Assembly: GCA_000435595.1 (NCBI GenBank)
Contig: FR895392.1
Span: forward strand, 1 to 61,228
Source: Firmicutes bacterium CAG:882
Lineage (GTDB): Bacteria; Bacillota; Clostridia; Lachnospirales; Lachnospiraceae
Direction of reading: 5' to 3'
Length of the DNA stretch: 61,228 bases
The notes below the pieces were generated by a model. That model did not search any database and had not been told where the DNA came from. It saw only the letters and a program-made list of their open reading frames with translations. Of the stretch, positions 1-9,854 are shown in pieces; positions within the stretch are counted from its first letter, which is position 1; each line of letters starts with the position of its first letter. A program made the translations under genes and the position numbers.

Positions 1-29
1 ACTTGAAGCGGGGGATTGCTTATTCTGCG
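1..29. repeat. End fragment of a dispersed palindromic element
   Basis: These 29 bases recur identically at about 15702-15730, where they form one end of a roughly 160 bp palindromic element inside an Rpn-type gene. Here only the end is visible and the rest lies left of the window. The sequence carries one arm of a C/G-rich hairpin, a design seen at the ends of IS200/IS605-derived non-autonomous elements. That assignment is inference. Confidence 0.6.
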
Positions 30-34
30 TAAAA

Positions 35-84
35 AAAGGCATACCATGCAATAAAACCGTAAGCAGATTGCATGGTATGCCTTT
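35..84 (-). terminator. Terminator hairpin after glf
   Basis: An 18 bp perfect inverted repeat (35-52 and 67-84) with a 14-base loop lies just downstream of the minus-strand glf gene. On the minus strand the stem runs into a T-rich stretch (the A run at 31-37 of the plus strand), as expected of an intrinsic terminator. A very similar stem sequence closes the protease gene at about 20 kb. Confidence 0.8.
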
Positions 85-98
85 ATATGAATCCATTT

Positions 99-1217
99 TT
101 ATTTTTGCAGCTTTTTATCGCACATATCCAGCGCCGACGCTATAACCGCATCCATGTCATAATACTTGTACTCTCCAAGCCTGCCTCCAAATGTTACCTT
201 AGGCTCCGATGCCGCAAGCTCCTTATACTTAGCGTATAGTTCACCGTTCTTTGCGTCATTTACAGGATAATACGGCTCATCTCCCGGCTTCCACTCGGAC
301 GAATACTCGCGGCTTATGATTGTCTTTGGCAGATCATTGCCGTTCTCATCCTTGCCGAACTCAAACCACTTGTGCTCGATAATTCTTGTCCAAGGAGTCT
401 CTCTGTCCGTGTAGTTAACCGCAGCGTTTCCTTGAAAATTAGGCTTGTCGAGAAACTCGTTCTCAAAGCGTACCGAACGGTACTCAAGATAACCGAGCTT
501 ATAGCCAAAATAGGCATCTATCTGACCGGTGTATATCACCTTGTCCGCAAGCGCATCGAGCTCAGCCTTGTTCTCAAGGTAATCCGTGTTGAGCCTTACC
601 TCTATGCCATCTAACAGATTGGCAATCAGCTTCGTATAACCTCCGACAGGAATTCCCTGATAAAGTGCATTAAAATAATTGTTGTCAAACGTAAGGCGGA
701 CAGGAAGTCTCTTGATGATGAACGCCGGAAGCTCCTTACAGTCGCGTCCCCACTGCTTCTCGGTATAGCCCTTGATAAGCTTCTCATAAATATCACGACC
801 AACCAGCGAAATGGCCTGCTCCTCAAGATTATTCGGCTCACCCTTTATCTCTCCGCGCTGCTTCTCAATCTCAGCCATCGCTTCCTCAGGTGTGACGACG
901 CCCCACATCTTGTTGAACGTGTACATGTTAAAAGGAAGCGAATACAGCTCGCCGTGATAGTTTGCAACCGGGCTGTTGGTAAATCGGTTGAACTCAGCAA
1001 ACTGCGTAATATAGTCCCACACTCGCTTATTATTTGTGTGAAAAATATGTGCGCCGTACTTGTGCACATTGATTCCCTCTATGTTCTCCGTGTATATATT
1101 TCCGGCAATATTAGGACGTTTATCGACAACAAGCACTGACTTGCCATGCGTCTTGGCCTCATGCGCGAATACAGAACCATATAAACCTGAACCAACTACT
1201 AAATAATCGTATTTCAT
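99..1217 (-). CDS. glf: UDP-galactopyranose mutase
   Basis: This flavoenzyme interconverts UDP-galactopyranose and UDP-galactofuranose in the cytoplasm and supplies Galf for surface glycans. The start at 1217 (MKYDYLVVGSGLYGS) follows a GGGAG site. The N-terminal GSGLYG Rossmann motif binds FAD, followed by the family blocks HKYGAHIFHT and KQWG, and a C-terminal GGRLGEYKYYDMD block. The length of about 372 residues is normal for the family. The gene is followed by its own terminator and sits about 20 kb from the polysaccharide locus, which it probably serves. Conserved and intact, so the call is firm. Confidence 0.95.
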   Translation of the reverse strand: MKYDYLVVGSGLYGSVFAHEAKTHGKSVLVVDKRPNIAGNIYTENIEGINVHKYGAHIFHTNNKRVWDYITQFAEFNRFTNSPVANYHGELYSLPFNMYTFNKMWGVVTPEEAMAEIEKQRGEIKGEPNNLEEQAISLVGRDIYEKLIKGYTEKQWGRDCKELPAFIIKRLPVRLTFDNNYFNALYQGIPVGGYTKLIANLLDGIEVRLNTDYLENKAELDALADKVIYTGQIDAYFGYKLGYLEYRSVRFENEFLDKPNFQGNAAVNYTDRETPWTRIIEHKWFEFGKDENGNDLPKTIISREYSSEWKPGDEPYYPVNDAKNGELYAKYKELAASEPKVTFGGRLGEYKYYDMDAVIASALDMCDKKLQK

Positions 1218-1265
1218 AACTGATTTCTCCCTCATTCCGATGGATGTAATAGCCCTGATTCTATC

Positions 1266-2291
1266 CTACTCCACGAACTTTCTTGCCTGCTCCTCCGTCA
1301 GAAAAAACTTCTCCATAATCTTGTCAACAATAACATCCTTTGAAGTTCCCATTTCATTCAATATATCCACAAGACCTCTGATTCCCTGTTCTTTGCCTTG
1401 TTCTATACCCTGTGCCAATCCTTGTTCTATACCTCGCTCTATGCCCTGTTCTATACCCTGTGCCATTCCTTTTTTAATTCCACGTTCCTCAACAACTTCG
1501 CTCAAGTTGCACATACTGTTAAATCTCCCTTCCAATTCCGCAGTTATCTCCATAGCATACTTTTCTTCAAGCTTCGTCTTTTTAGTCTCGCTGTCTTGAT
1601 TTGAAAGTAAGTCCTCAAGCATTGCAATCAGCATATTTCTCGACTCAGCCGCATTTTCATTATTTCTGATTCGGATAACCATTCCACACATCTTGTCAAG
1701 CTGCGGAAAGTCACACTGTTTTCCGAATAAGCAATCCGATTTTAATGATATGCTGTTAACTGAATCTTCATCGTCTGCTGCATCCATACATATCCAGATG
1801 CTGTACACCTTCTTTATATTGTCATACTCACTTTTTGTAAAGTTGATACCCTTCTGCGATGAAATCAATCTTGCGAGATAAAATACGATTCTGTTCTCGA
1901 GATGATATCCAAGCTTCTTAAAATCTGATGTCCGCTGGGCTTCAATATTGATTATAACCTCAAGCACAGCCTCCGCAATTACCAGCATAAAGCGTATATC
2001 GTAAGTGATATACCCCTCATTCAATACTGAATCTTCTGTCTGCAGGCTGTCAATCCTGCCGGCATTTGTCAGTCCCGGCTCCATAAGAACCGTTCCAATC
2101 CGTATGCTCTCACGATTAATGCATCTTATAATCTCCGAAATACTTAACTTTCCGGCCTCTGCTACCGTATGTTTTACAATTCTTGCAAGCACTTGGATAT
2201 CAGCAAGTATTTCCTTCACGTTCTTATCATATCTTACCTTAGCGTAATCAACCGCCTCAATCGTATTTCCCAAATGCGTCTGTACCTTCAT
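1266..2291 (-). CDS. Rpn-like PD-(D/E)XK nuclease family protein
   Basis: A 341-residue protein of the Rpn / 'PD-(D/E)XK nuclease family transposase' type common in Lachnospiraceae. The N-terminal part holds a nuclease-like core with the motif NIEAQR near residue 134, matching the E-x-Q element of the family. The C-terminus has a run of GIEQG/GIERG/GLAQG repeats (about 275-305) and ends in a short helical tail, which is typical of these proteins. Members promote recombination or cut DNA, but the biological role is unclear. A second, broken copy of the superfamily lies at 15.0-16.0 kb. No partner gene is evident. Confidence 0.75.
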   Translation of the reverse strand: MKVQTHLGNTIEAVDYAKVRYDKNVKEILADIQVLARIVKHTVAEAGKLSISEIIRCINRESIRIGTVLMEPGLTNAGRIDSLQTEDSVLNEGYITYDIRFMLVIAEAVLEVIINIEAQRTSDFKKLGYHLENRIVFYLARLISSQKGINFTKSEYDNIKKVYSIWICMDAADDEDSVNSISLKSDCLFGKQCDFPQLDKMCGMVIRIRNNENAAESRNMLIAMLEDLLSNQDSETKKTKLEEKYAMEITAELEGRFNSMCNLSEVVEERGIKKGMAQGIEQGIERGIEQGLAQGIEQGKEQGIRGLVDILNEMGTSKDVIVDKIMEKFFLTEEQARKFVE

Positions 2292-2473
2292 CCGTCTACC
2301 CCTCGATTATATACCCGAAAACCGCGCAGCGCAATTACTTTCTGCCCCATTTTCATATCCAATAGTTACATATTCCGATATCCCCCAATATCTTTTATCA
2401 TAACTATATCATCTATGATAGCACAATTCAATACAGCCATTGTTTATATTTATTTAATCTATATTTGCATTTA

Positions 2474-4813
2474 TTACTTCTTTTTAAATCTAAAAGTCAT
2501 ATACGCGCCAGCCAGTAATCCGCTTATAATCATCCATGCCTTAACGTGCAGGTTATCACCTGTATTTGGCGACAGATAACCCGTATTGCCACCCGTAGCA
2601 TCCTCGCTAACTGAATTTTTCTCAGAATCAGTTGTCACATCTTGACCGCTGCCAGATGGTCCTGCTGAACCTGGTTCCTCAATAGTGCTTGTCGGCTCCT
2701 GTGTATTTCCCGGCTCTTCGCTGCTTGTCGGTTCCTGTGTACTTCCCGGCTCTTCGCTGCCTGACGGCTCCTGGCTACTCCCCGGTTCTTCGCTGCTTGC
2801 TGATTCCTGATTTTTTATCACTGAAAAAACCGCTGATGCCGTTCCGCTTGATGACACAATTCCGATTGTATGTTTTCCGGCATCCAGACTTTCAATAATT
2901 TCCGGCATCAAGGTCACAATTATGCTGCCCTCTTTTACAGTAAATTCCTTATCCTTCACCAGCACATTGCCATCCAATTCCACTCTTATGAAATCGGATA
3001 ATGCTGCATTTGAACGAAAACTTATCGATTTTCCGGATTCAGCGTCGACAACCGTATTATTCCCATCTGTTATAACGGGCGCAAGCTTTGCCGTTACAGT
3101 GTCGCTCTTTTCAACCTCTTCCGCTCCGCTCTCATCCAAAAAAACTCTGTTACATACCTGACAAATATAATATTCTATATTTCCTTCCGATGCCGCCGTA
3201 GCCGCTTTTGCCTCCACATGCTGAAATTGATGCGCCGTCTTGTCAATCATATTTCCCGTACTTATTTTTTTATTGCAATCAGCACAATATGTATCCCCTG
3301 TATATCCATTATCAATGCAGGTCGGCTCCTTTGACTCCTTTATTACTGTATTTTTATGATTGTCAGGATTCAAATCACCATATTCCTGATGACATTCCGA
3401 ACATACGGCACGTTTCACGCAGGTTGCTTCCCCTCCGCTGTGAACATGCTCCGCAAAATCCCCATTTATCTTAAATGTAAGAACATTATCATTAATATCC
3501 GTAACTTCAATTTTTATCTTGCCATAGATTTCTATATCCTCACCCACAGCTAAAGCCGCATCCGTTTTTGTACTCTGTTCTCCTCCAACCACCTGATAAT
3601 TCCACTTTGAACCGGGATAATTCATATTGCTCGGAAACTTCGTCCCCGTGTCGACGAGGTAGCATACCAGACCGGATTTCATTTTTGTTTTATCCACTTG
3701 ATTCCCGTCAAGTTTATACAAATCCTTATCCTGGCAGTCATATTTGTTTCCATTCGCAGCAAAATTTCTGTACTCCATGTAAAGCGTTTTATCCTTTTCC
3801 GGAATATCAAGCTTATATCCTACCGCATCAGACAGCTTCGTCGTTCCCAGTGCACTCAAGCTGTACTCACCATCAGCAGCTATCGTCTTAACATCGCCAT
3901 CATCAACCCACCCGAGTGCCTCTTTTTCCTTTAACGACATAAACTGCGGAACTGGCGACATATGCTTTGCCATGACGGACATAAAGTATACCGGCGATGC
4001 ATTTGATGAATTATACAAATCAAGCAGCCCCATAATATGTCCCATTTCATGAATCGCTGCTGAAACAGAAACTGTCAGCTTTCCGTCCACGTCTCTGTAC
4101 AAATATCCATTGGAATTGCCCTCCTGCCCGGCATACGAATGAGTCACCTGAAAATATTTATAACTTTTAATAATTCTGCTTCCTGTATTAATTTCCACAT
4201 AATTCGCTATGTCCTTGTAATTCCACAACGGAGAACCCCAGCCTACCGAAATGTTACTCTGTGTTGTATTCTTATAAATTATCGTGATTGCATCTATTGT
4301 CCCGTTGCCATCCTTATCAAGCTCATCAAATCCATACTTAACCGAACCGTCATAATTGGTCACTACATTCCCCGCCGCAACAGCCGCATTCACCGCATCC
4401 GACCATTCAAGCTTGAGCTCATACATCCTCCTCGCCCGCTCCGCAGTATCTGCATATCCAATCTTGTTCGCATCGCTGTACTCCGCATAATATCCCCTCG
4501 GATGTGAAAGCTTGATTGAACCCCCATTATCAAAGAGGTATACGCTTCTCATCCTGAGCTTACCGTCCGAAGCGCATCGAAAATAATCACCGACATTATA
4601 TGCCGCCGTGTTATACGAATTATCAATTATGTTTCTTACTGCTTCGCCCTCATACACATCGTCAATAAATTCATCCTCATCCGCAAACCTTACAAATATT
4701 ATCAAATTCGTAAAGTTGCTGTCATCCGAATCCGCCATAATCGCTTCATTACTGCAAAATACCAGACCAATAACTGCGATTAGCAGTGTGGTTATTTTTA
4801 TTATTCTTTTCAT
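2474..4813 (-). CDS. Secreted M6-like zinc metalloprotease, cell-wall anchored
   Basis: A 779-residue exported protein. Residues 1-27 form a signal peptide (KRIIK followed by a hydrophobic stretch). The catalytic region carries HEMGH at 255-259 followed by GLLDLY, the zinc site and downstream region expected of immune-inhibitor-A/M6-type proteases. Residues about 460-570 hold CxxC-rich units (CSECHQ, CADCNK, CQVCNR). A proline/glutamate repeat linker (SSEEPG/TQEPT units) precedes a C-terminal SPNTGD motif, a hydrophobic segment and a KKK tail. That arrangement resembles a sortase signal with a non-canonical first residue. It probably degrades extracellular proteins; the substrate is unknown. 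It is monocistronic, with a start codon at 4813. Confidence 0.85.
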   Translation of the reverse strand: MKRIIKITTLLIAVIGLVFCSNEAIMADSDDSNFTNLIIFVRFADEDEFIDDVYEGEAVRNIIDNSYNTAAYNVGDYFRCASDGKLRMRSVYLFDNGGSIKLSHPRGYYAEYSDANKIGYADTAERARRMYELKLEWSDAVNAAVAAGNVVTNYDGSVKYGFDELDKDGNGTIDAITIIYKNTTQSNISVGWGSPLWNYKDIANYVEINTGSRIIKSYKYFQVTHSYAGQEGNSNGYLYRDVDGKLTVSVSAAIHEMGHIMGLLDLYNSSNASPVYFMSVMAKHMSPVPQFMSLKEKEALGWVDDGDVKTIAADGEYSLSALGTTKLSDAVGYKLDIPEKDKTLYMEYRNFAANGNKYDCQDKDLYKLDGNQVDKTKMKSGLVCYLVDTGTKFPSNMNYPGSKWNYQVVGGEQSTKTDAALAVGEDIEIYGKIKIEVTDINDNVLTFKINGDFAEHVHSGGEATCVKRAVCSECHQEYGDLNPDNHKNTVIKESKEPTCIDNGYTGDTYCADCNKKISTGNMIDKTAHQFQHVEAKAATAASEGNIEYYICQVCNRVFLDESGAEEVEKSDTVTAKLAPVITDGNNTVVDAESGKSISFRSNAALSDFIRVELDGNVLVKDKEFTVKEGSIIVTLMPEIIESLDAGKHTIGIVSSSGTASAVFSVIKNQESASSEEPGSSQEPSGSEEPGSTQEPTSSEEPGNTQEPTSTIEEPGSAGPSGSGQDVTTDSEKNSVSEDATGGNTGYLSPNTGDNLHVKAWMIISGLLAGAYMTFRFKKK

Positions 4814-5094
4814 TTAGTCAGTTAGGTTCCTTTCCTGTAATTATGTCAAATTATAATGACATTCTACAGCAAAGAATGAGGAGGGGCAAGGGGATTTAAG
4901 CAAACCACTCCCAAAACTTTTTCCACCACTACCTACTGCAAGGTAGTGTCAAATTTACTACCTATTTCTTGTTTCTAAACATTATATTTTCAAGGAATTC
5001 TCATCTTTTTCAACAAAAAAAGTGATTACCCCCTAAATAACCAGTATAATTGAATCACCTCAAAACAATTATCCGTATAGAAAGGTAATCACCT

Positions 5095-5898
5095 ATGGAC
5101 ATTATAATGTATCTGATTCAATTAATTCAATACCAACATAAACAAATTTGCTGGCTTTTAAATTTTATCTGCAGATATATACCTTTTATCAGGCAGGACT
5201 GGCAGTTCCTTCTCGAATACTATCAGTGGAAGTATGGCAAACCTGTTAAGCCGGTTCAGCGACGCAATGGTAAATCCATTCCCGAAGATACCATCTGTCC
5301 CTTATGCGGTGCCCCTCACCATTACATCTACCGTGAGTTCACTGTGGATTTCTTTGCCATGGACTTAAACTCTCTCCCTAAGAATGCCTCTTCGCTTAAG
5401 TTCTCCAAGCACAATGCCCATGTCATGTCTTTGTGCCTGACTCTTCACATTAATCTCGGCTTATCTTTAAGAAAAACTTCACAGGCTCTTAAAAACCTCT
5501 ACAACATCAGCATTTCCCACCAGCAGTTTGCCAAAAAGTTCAAGGATAACTTCACCTTCAATATCACACAGGTAATCGGTCTTACCAATGATGATGAAGT
5601 CTCCAAAAAATTCCGCCCGTATAAGCAGATGATTGAACGTTTAAACCGTACCTACAAAGCTTCTTACAGACCCACAAATGGCTTCGATAATTACGATGGT
5701 GCCAACTACGATTTAGCCCTGTGGGTAGCGTATTACAACTTCCTGCGCCCGCACAAACACACCAACTATACTCCACTCAACAAAATGGACATGCTGGCAA
5801 ATGCGGAAAACATGCCAGGCAAATGGCAACTGCTCATCTTCCTCGGACAACAGACCATCTTAAATCTACAAAACGGCGAAGCCACTGTCTGTTCTTAG
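5095..5898 (+). pseudogene. DDE transposase remnant, internal deletion
   Basis: A 267-residue ORF. The N-terminal half has a CPLCGAPH zinc-finger-like motif and a helix-turn-helix region (LSLRKTSQALKNLY). It then jumps into the C-terminal end of an integrase-type DDE domain (KQMIERLNRTYK, YYNFLRPHKH), which carries the last glutamate region. The stretch that should hold the two catalytic aspartates between about residues 145 and 165 is missing, so an internal in-frame deletion is the simplest reading. It cannot be catalytically competent by itself. The only gene on the plus strand in the first 50 kb. Confidence 0.75.
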
Positions 5899-5943
5899 AT
5901 TCAGAGCCAGAAGTAGTAACCCCGCCACCGCGAAGCGGCTTTG

Positions 5944-6060
5944 CCCTTGATGGCACGAAAAAGAACTGCTACACTGCTGTAAACGACGAGAAAACCATCT
6001 GTTCTTGAGTTCTTCGCCGTCGGTGATCAACCTACAGCAGTTCTTTTTCGTGCTGTCAAG
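5944..6060. repeat. Long inverted repeat inside the IS right end
   Basis: CACGAAAAAGAACTGCT at 5954-5970 is perfectly complementary to 6036-6052. The pairing extends outward, with a few mismatches, to about 5944 and 6060. The loop of about 65 bases itself contains GTTCTT repeats. It could be the terminal hairpin of the IS or a nested miniature element. No coding content was seen. Confidence 0.6.
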
Positions 6061-6293
6061 GGTGGCGTTTGTTTACCTCAGACTAAAGTATCTGCACTTT
6101 TCAAGGTTCATCTGAGCCTTTTTTCTTCGCCCAGTTTTTCATAGGTCATTTGACACTATCAATTCTATATGAAATCTACATCAACTCAGTTATTCACAGT
6201 ACAATTTCCTAACTATCCATGCGACTATCAACTCTACCTGCATCAAAAGTGTAACCGCAAAATCGTTTTTTTTCATACATAATTAGAAAATTT

Positions 6294-6389
6294 CTAATAT
6301 TTTTTTCTTTTGGCAAACATATTATAAACAATTGAAATAATTGCCATCACAACTGCACTATTAGCAAAATTCCAAATCTCTTTTATCAT
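6294..6389 (-). CDS. 31-residue membrane peptide following the RT gene
   Basis: A short ORF (MIKEIWNFANSAVVMAI...), not a shadow of another gene. It starts 104 bp beyond the stop of the RT-HD gene on the same strand and has a GAGG site about 11 bases before its ATG. It has one hydrophobic segment (residues about 10-24) and a basic KRKKY tail, the shape of a small inner-membrane toxin or anchor. The 3' end overlaps a small palindrome (ATTAGAAAATTTCTAAT). Function is unknown. A role as effector or accessory of the RT system is inference from position only. Confidence 0.45.
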   Translation of the reverse strand: MIKEIWNFANSAVVMAIISIVYNMFAKRKKY

Positions 6390-6492
6390 TTTGTATCATT
6401 CCTCATTTTTTTAAAATTTTGATTTATCGTATATTTTCTATAATAATACTATTTACCTTATCTCCCATATGCTTTATGTAGAAAAGGGAAAA

Positions 6493-9400
6493 TTAATCAT
6501 CTTTTATTTCATTTCGTAATATTTCAAATTCTGAATCTGAAATACAAATTTGATTAGTTACATTAACCTGAATTTCTATTTTTATATTATGAATTGTATG
6601 TCTAGATTGTATCTTGTTAAAATATTGCTCTAATGCCTGCATTTCTTTCATAAGATAATTATTTTTCACATTAAACCATCTGCATAAAAAATTACATTTA
6701 TTTGAGTCACATTTCTTATTTTCTCCTAACATAGTAATTTTAAATCCACTACTGCTTATTGAATCGTCTTCTATCCTTCCATGCTCACATTTCATACAAG
6801 TCATTTTTGAAAACTGTGAAAAATTCACATTAACTGTAAGCTTAACTATTTCTTGAAAGAGCTTATTATTTTGTTGTCCAGTTTGAATTTTTTTATTGTC
6901 ATAATTATAGTCTGCACTTAACTCACAATTTTGTGTCAAAAGATGTGAAATCCAATGAAATGCAGCTTTAGATGAAATATTACCAAAATTATGATTTAAA
7001 ATTATTCTAGTAGCTCTATTTTGGCACATATCCATCAAGTCAGCTAACCTTAATAATATTTTGTCATTAGTGTAATTTATAATGCTATTTCTCATACTCG
7101 CATCTAATACATATATTTTTCCCGTCTCATCTGCATGTGCCTCTGCAATTTTAGCAACACATTCTCTTAAACTTGAATCCAAAAAAGATAATTCTTTTTG
7201 TCTTCTAATCTCATAAGCACTATTTTTTGCGTGACTGTCCCTAATTAAGCTCTCATAAAACTGGTCAACTTCCTTATAAACTTTTATGATAAACTCTTTT
7301 TTATCCGTAACGCTATCAAGTTTTTTATAGTAATCAAGTTTATCTATTATTTTGTCTGGCGCATTCTCTTGTTTAAAAAGTTCTTTTTCATCCGCAATTT
7401 TTACCATTCCTATATCATGAAGATAACATGCAATAAATAAAATATAGTAATTATAGTTTGAAATACTAAGATTTTTAAATACCTTTACAAGCAATGTAAT
7501 ATTTTTTATAAGTTCTACTGCATGCTCCTGATTGTGTAAAGTATAAAAATATAGATGCCTTGCACCATTTTTCCATACATCACTTGTATATTTATGTACC
7601 AAAATTAAACAATCAATGTAATGTGGTTCTCTAATATATGTTTTGTAAATATCTAAAACATTAATGATCGAATAGTCTATTGTCTGTTTATTTTGATCTG
7701 ATGTTATATCTATTGACCAATTCAAAAAATTACTTACATTGCATTTTTTATTTCTAAGATACACTAAGCATCTTAATGTTCCATAAGTAATACCCTTCTT
7801 ATCATAACTATTTAAAACAAATTCATCCGAAATATTTATCTTAAATACTCTGGAATAAACTGCATTTAAAAACATTCTTTGTAATTCTCCAGAATTTTTT
7901 TGTACAATTATAGACATATTTAAAAAAGACTTTGAACAGATATTATAGCTTTCCAGAGGATTATTGCAAATCCCCCTCATCCTAGTGCCTGAAAATATAC
8001 TATTTAATCCTTCATTATTTAACTCTGAATAATATTTTAATAAAGTATTACATTTATTTTTAAGAGTTGCATACCGATCTGTATTGTACAAGATTTGATA
8101 ATCTATATAATCATTCTCTAAATATTTATCAAAATACCTCTTTACATACGAACACCCCATCATATTCTCACCATATATAAGTTTGATGATATTTTTTAAA
8201 TAATTTTTAATATATTCATGTTCATATATTGTATTTTCTATTAATAGATTTACCGCATTCAACCAAATATCATTTTGGTATTTGTCAAAGAAAACTTCTT
8301 TTGGCGGAACATAATTCTCTAAACTTTTATAATCTAAATCTGTTTCACCACTATTGCCACCTAATAAGATTTTAAACAAATCATTCTTCGAATAGTTCTT
8401 TGTACGCAATTTTAGCTTTATCATTCTATATTTAAAAAACTTATAGTAGCTTATTAACCTTTTTTTATTTACATTGGGCATTTCTCCTGCATTATTGAGT
8501 TCTGTTTCAATAGCATTCACCATTGCCTCTATATTGTGTAATAATATTTCTTCTTCTTTTTCGGAATACATTTTTTTAATATCACTGCCTACCTGTGACA
8601 CATGATGTTTTAAATTCCTAACACCATAATTATCCGATAAATTTTTATTAATTTCTATATATTCACTTTTCCCTTTTTTATTATGATGAAATTGTATGTT
8701 ATATTGTATATACATTTTATCATTCATAAATCTATCGACTATAACATCTAGGTTACTTAAATTCATATTACCATTAATATAATCCCAGTAATCCGGCAAA
8801 TATTTTGTTTCCATTTTTTTTATCTTATCATTGATTGTAAATAAATACTGATTAAAAGAGTTCTCATTCTCTATGTCAATATTTGTGTACACATAGACAT
8901 CATCAACATAATATAACGAATCTCCCTTTAAAGTCTCAGATATTATATCAGCTATTTTTACCATGCATAAATTTCCAAAAAAATATGACTGCGGTAAACC
9001 TTGTGGCAAACCTCTTGTAAAATAATCTCCAGTGTTTGTATCTGCGCTATCATAGTATCTTTCTTTTACCTCAGATGTATTTAAATTGTTAATTTTACAT
9101 TTGATTAATTTATATATTACCTTCTTAAACACATCTACATCGGCTTGGTCCATAATTGTAACAGGCATATGCTCCAGCAACAGTCCATATATCAAGATTG
9201 GATTTACTGATGGGAAAAAATTAATAATATCAAGTTTTACTTCAAATTTATATTTTCCAAAATCACGTCCTTCCCTAAAAAATCTGTTCGATTTTTCTAC
9301 AAACTTTGAGTATTGTGTATTCCAGTTCATGTATAAGTTTCCAACTTGTGGCGAAATTTTGTTTCCATAAAAATTATAAGGAATGAGTCGACAATAATCT

Positions 9401-9801
9401 GAAAGATTCAACCTATACTGGTTTTGTTCGTTCGGTATATCGTATATTATTACTTGGAACATTGAAACCATAGCAATTAGCTGTCTTATATCAGCAATAT
9501 GTATAGGTCTAAATTTAGCTTTTTTATCTTCTGCATCTTTGCTTTTAACATCATACGACTTAGGAATAAAATAAACCTGTACATCAAAATAAGTATTATC
9601 ATTTTTTATAATATTTTCAATTATTTTTCTAACATCTGAAATAACTTGATTGGTAACATTTTCGTTAAATGGATCAAGCAGTTTTTCATATAGCATTATA
9701 TCTTCTTTGCTAAGTAAATGTTTATCATAAATATATGATTTTAAAGAATATATTGCCAAATATATATTTTGTTCACTTATAATGTAATTATACAAACTCA
9801 T
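6493..9801 (-). CDS. Reverse transcriptase fused to an HD domain and Cys cluster
   Basis: A 1102-residue protein; the start at 9801 (MSLYNYIISEQN) is set by GAGG seven bases upstream. Residues about 90-400 are a reverse transcriptase: motif A KLDIINFFPSV (D191), motif B RGLPQGLPQS, and motif C YVDD at 298-301 are intact. There is no maturase or endonuclease domain. A long helical region (about 400-720) links to an HD phosphohydrolase-like domain with HNQEH at 756-760, HD at 795-796, further His at 857 and 889, and Asp at 921. The C-terminus has cysteines at 1002, 1005, 1031, 1036 and 1040 that could bind zinc. RTs outside retrons and group II introns with such partners are mostly defence RTs (UG/Abi types). 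The gene lies in an operon after a predicted ADP-ribosyltransferase. I do not recognise a named type with this layout. Confidence 0.85.
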   Translation of the reverse strand: MSLYNYIISEQNIYLAIYSLKSYIYDKHLLSKEDIMLYEKLLDPFNENVTNQVISDVRKIIENIIKNDNTYFDVQVYFIPKSYDVKSKDAEDKKAKFRPIHIADIRQLIAMVSMFQVIIYDIPNEQNQYRLNLSDYCRLIPYNFYGNKISPQVGNLYMNWNTQYSKFVEKSNRFFREGRDFGKYKFEVKLDIINFFPSVNPILIYGLLLEHMPVTIMDQADVDVFKKVIYKLIKCKINNLNTSEVKERYYDSADTNTGDYFTRGLPQGLPQSYFFGNLCMVKIADIISETLKGDSLYYVDDVYVYTNIDIENENSFNQYLFTINDKIKKMETKYLPDYWDYINGNMNLSNLDVIVDRFMNDKMYIQYNIQFHHNKKGKSEYIEINKNLSDNYGVRNLKHHVSQVGSDIKKMYSEKEEEILLHNIEAMVNAIETELNNAGEMPNVNKKRLISYYKFFKYRMIKLKLRTKNYSKNDLFKILLGGNSGETDLDYKSLENYVPPKEVFFDKYQNDIWLNAVNLLIENTIYEHEYIKNYLKNIIKLIYGENMMGCSYVKRYFDKYLENDYIDYQILYNTDRYATLKNKCNTLLKYYSELNNEGLNSIFSGTRMRGICNNPLESYNICSKSFLNMSIIVQKNSGELQRMFLNAVYSRVFKINISDEFVLNSYDKKGITYGTLRCLVYLRNKKCNVSNFLNWSIDITSDQNKQTIDYSIINVLDIYKTYIREPHYIDCLILVHKYTSDVWKNGARHLYFYTLHNQEHAVELIKNITLLVKVFKNLSISNYNYYILFIACYLHDIGMVKIADEKELFKQENAPDKIIDKLDYYKKLDSVTDKKEFIIKVYKEVDQFYESLIRDSHAKNSAYEIRRQKELSFLDSSLRECVAKIAEAHADETGKIYVLDASMRNSIINYTNDKILLRLADLMDMCQNRATRIILNHNFGNISSKAAFHWISHLLTQNCELSADYNYDNKKIQTGQQNNKLFQEIVKLTVNVNFSQFSKMTCMKCEHGRIEDDSISSSGFKITMLGENKKCDSNKCNFLCRWFNVKNNYLMKEMQALEQYFNKIQSRHTIHNIKIEIQVNVTNQICISDSEFEILRNEIKDD

Positions 9802-9854
9802 TTTTTTCCTCATTCTTTTTTAGTATATGCAATTTGACTATCTAACCATTTAAT

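Larger units (their letters stand above)
4942..6160 (+). mobile_element. Insertion sequence with internally deleted transposase
   Basis: The ends are inverted repeats, GGTAGTGTCAAAT at 4942-4954 and ATTTGACACTATC at 6148-6160, matching at 12 of 13 positions when one is reverse-complemented. The single ORF inside encodes a Zn-finger DDE transposase that lacks its central catalytic part (see the CDS). The element sits at the left edge of the defence island. Its own transposase is probably dead. The region right of the transposase contains a further long inverted repeat (5944-6060). Confidence 0.75.

Noticed and set aside
1380..1480. Short direct repeats that could suggest a CRISPR array
   Set aside because: They are in-frame codons for GIEQG-type units in the Rpn-like gene.
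2690..2790. Tandem repeats suggesting a minisatellite
   Set aside because: They encode the EEPG/TQEPT linker of the metalloprotease and are in frame.
5721..6008. Plus-strand ORF of 95 codons at the end of the IS
   Set aside because: A shifted frame over the transposase end and the internal inverted repeat; no start signal.
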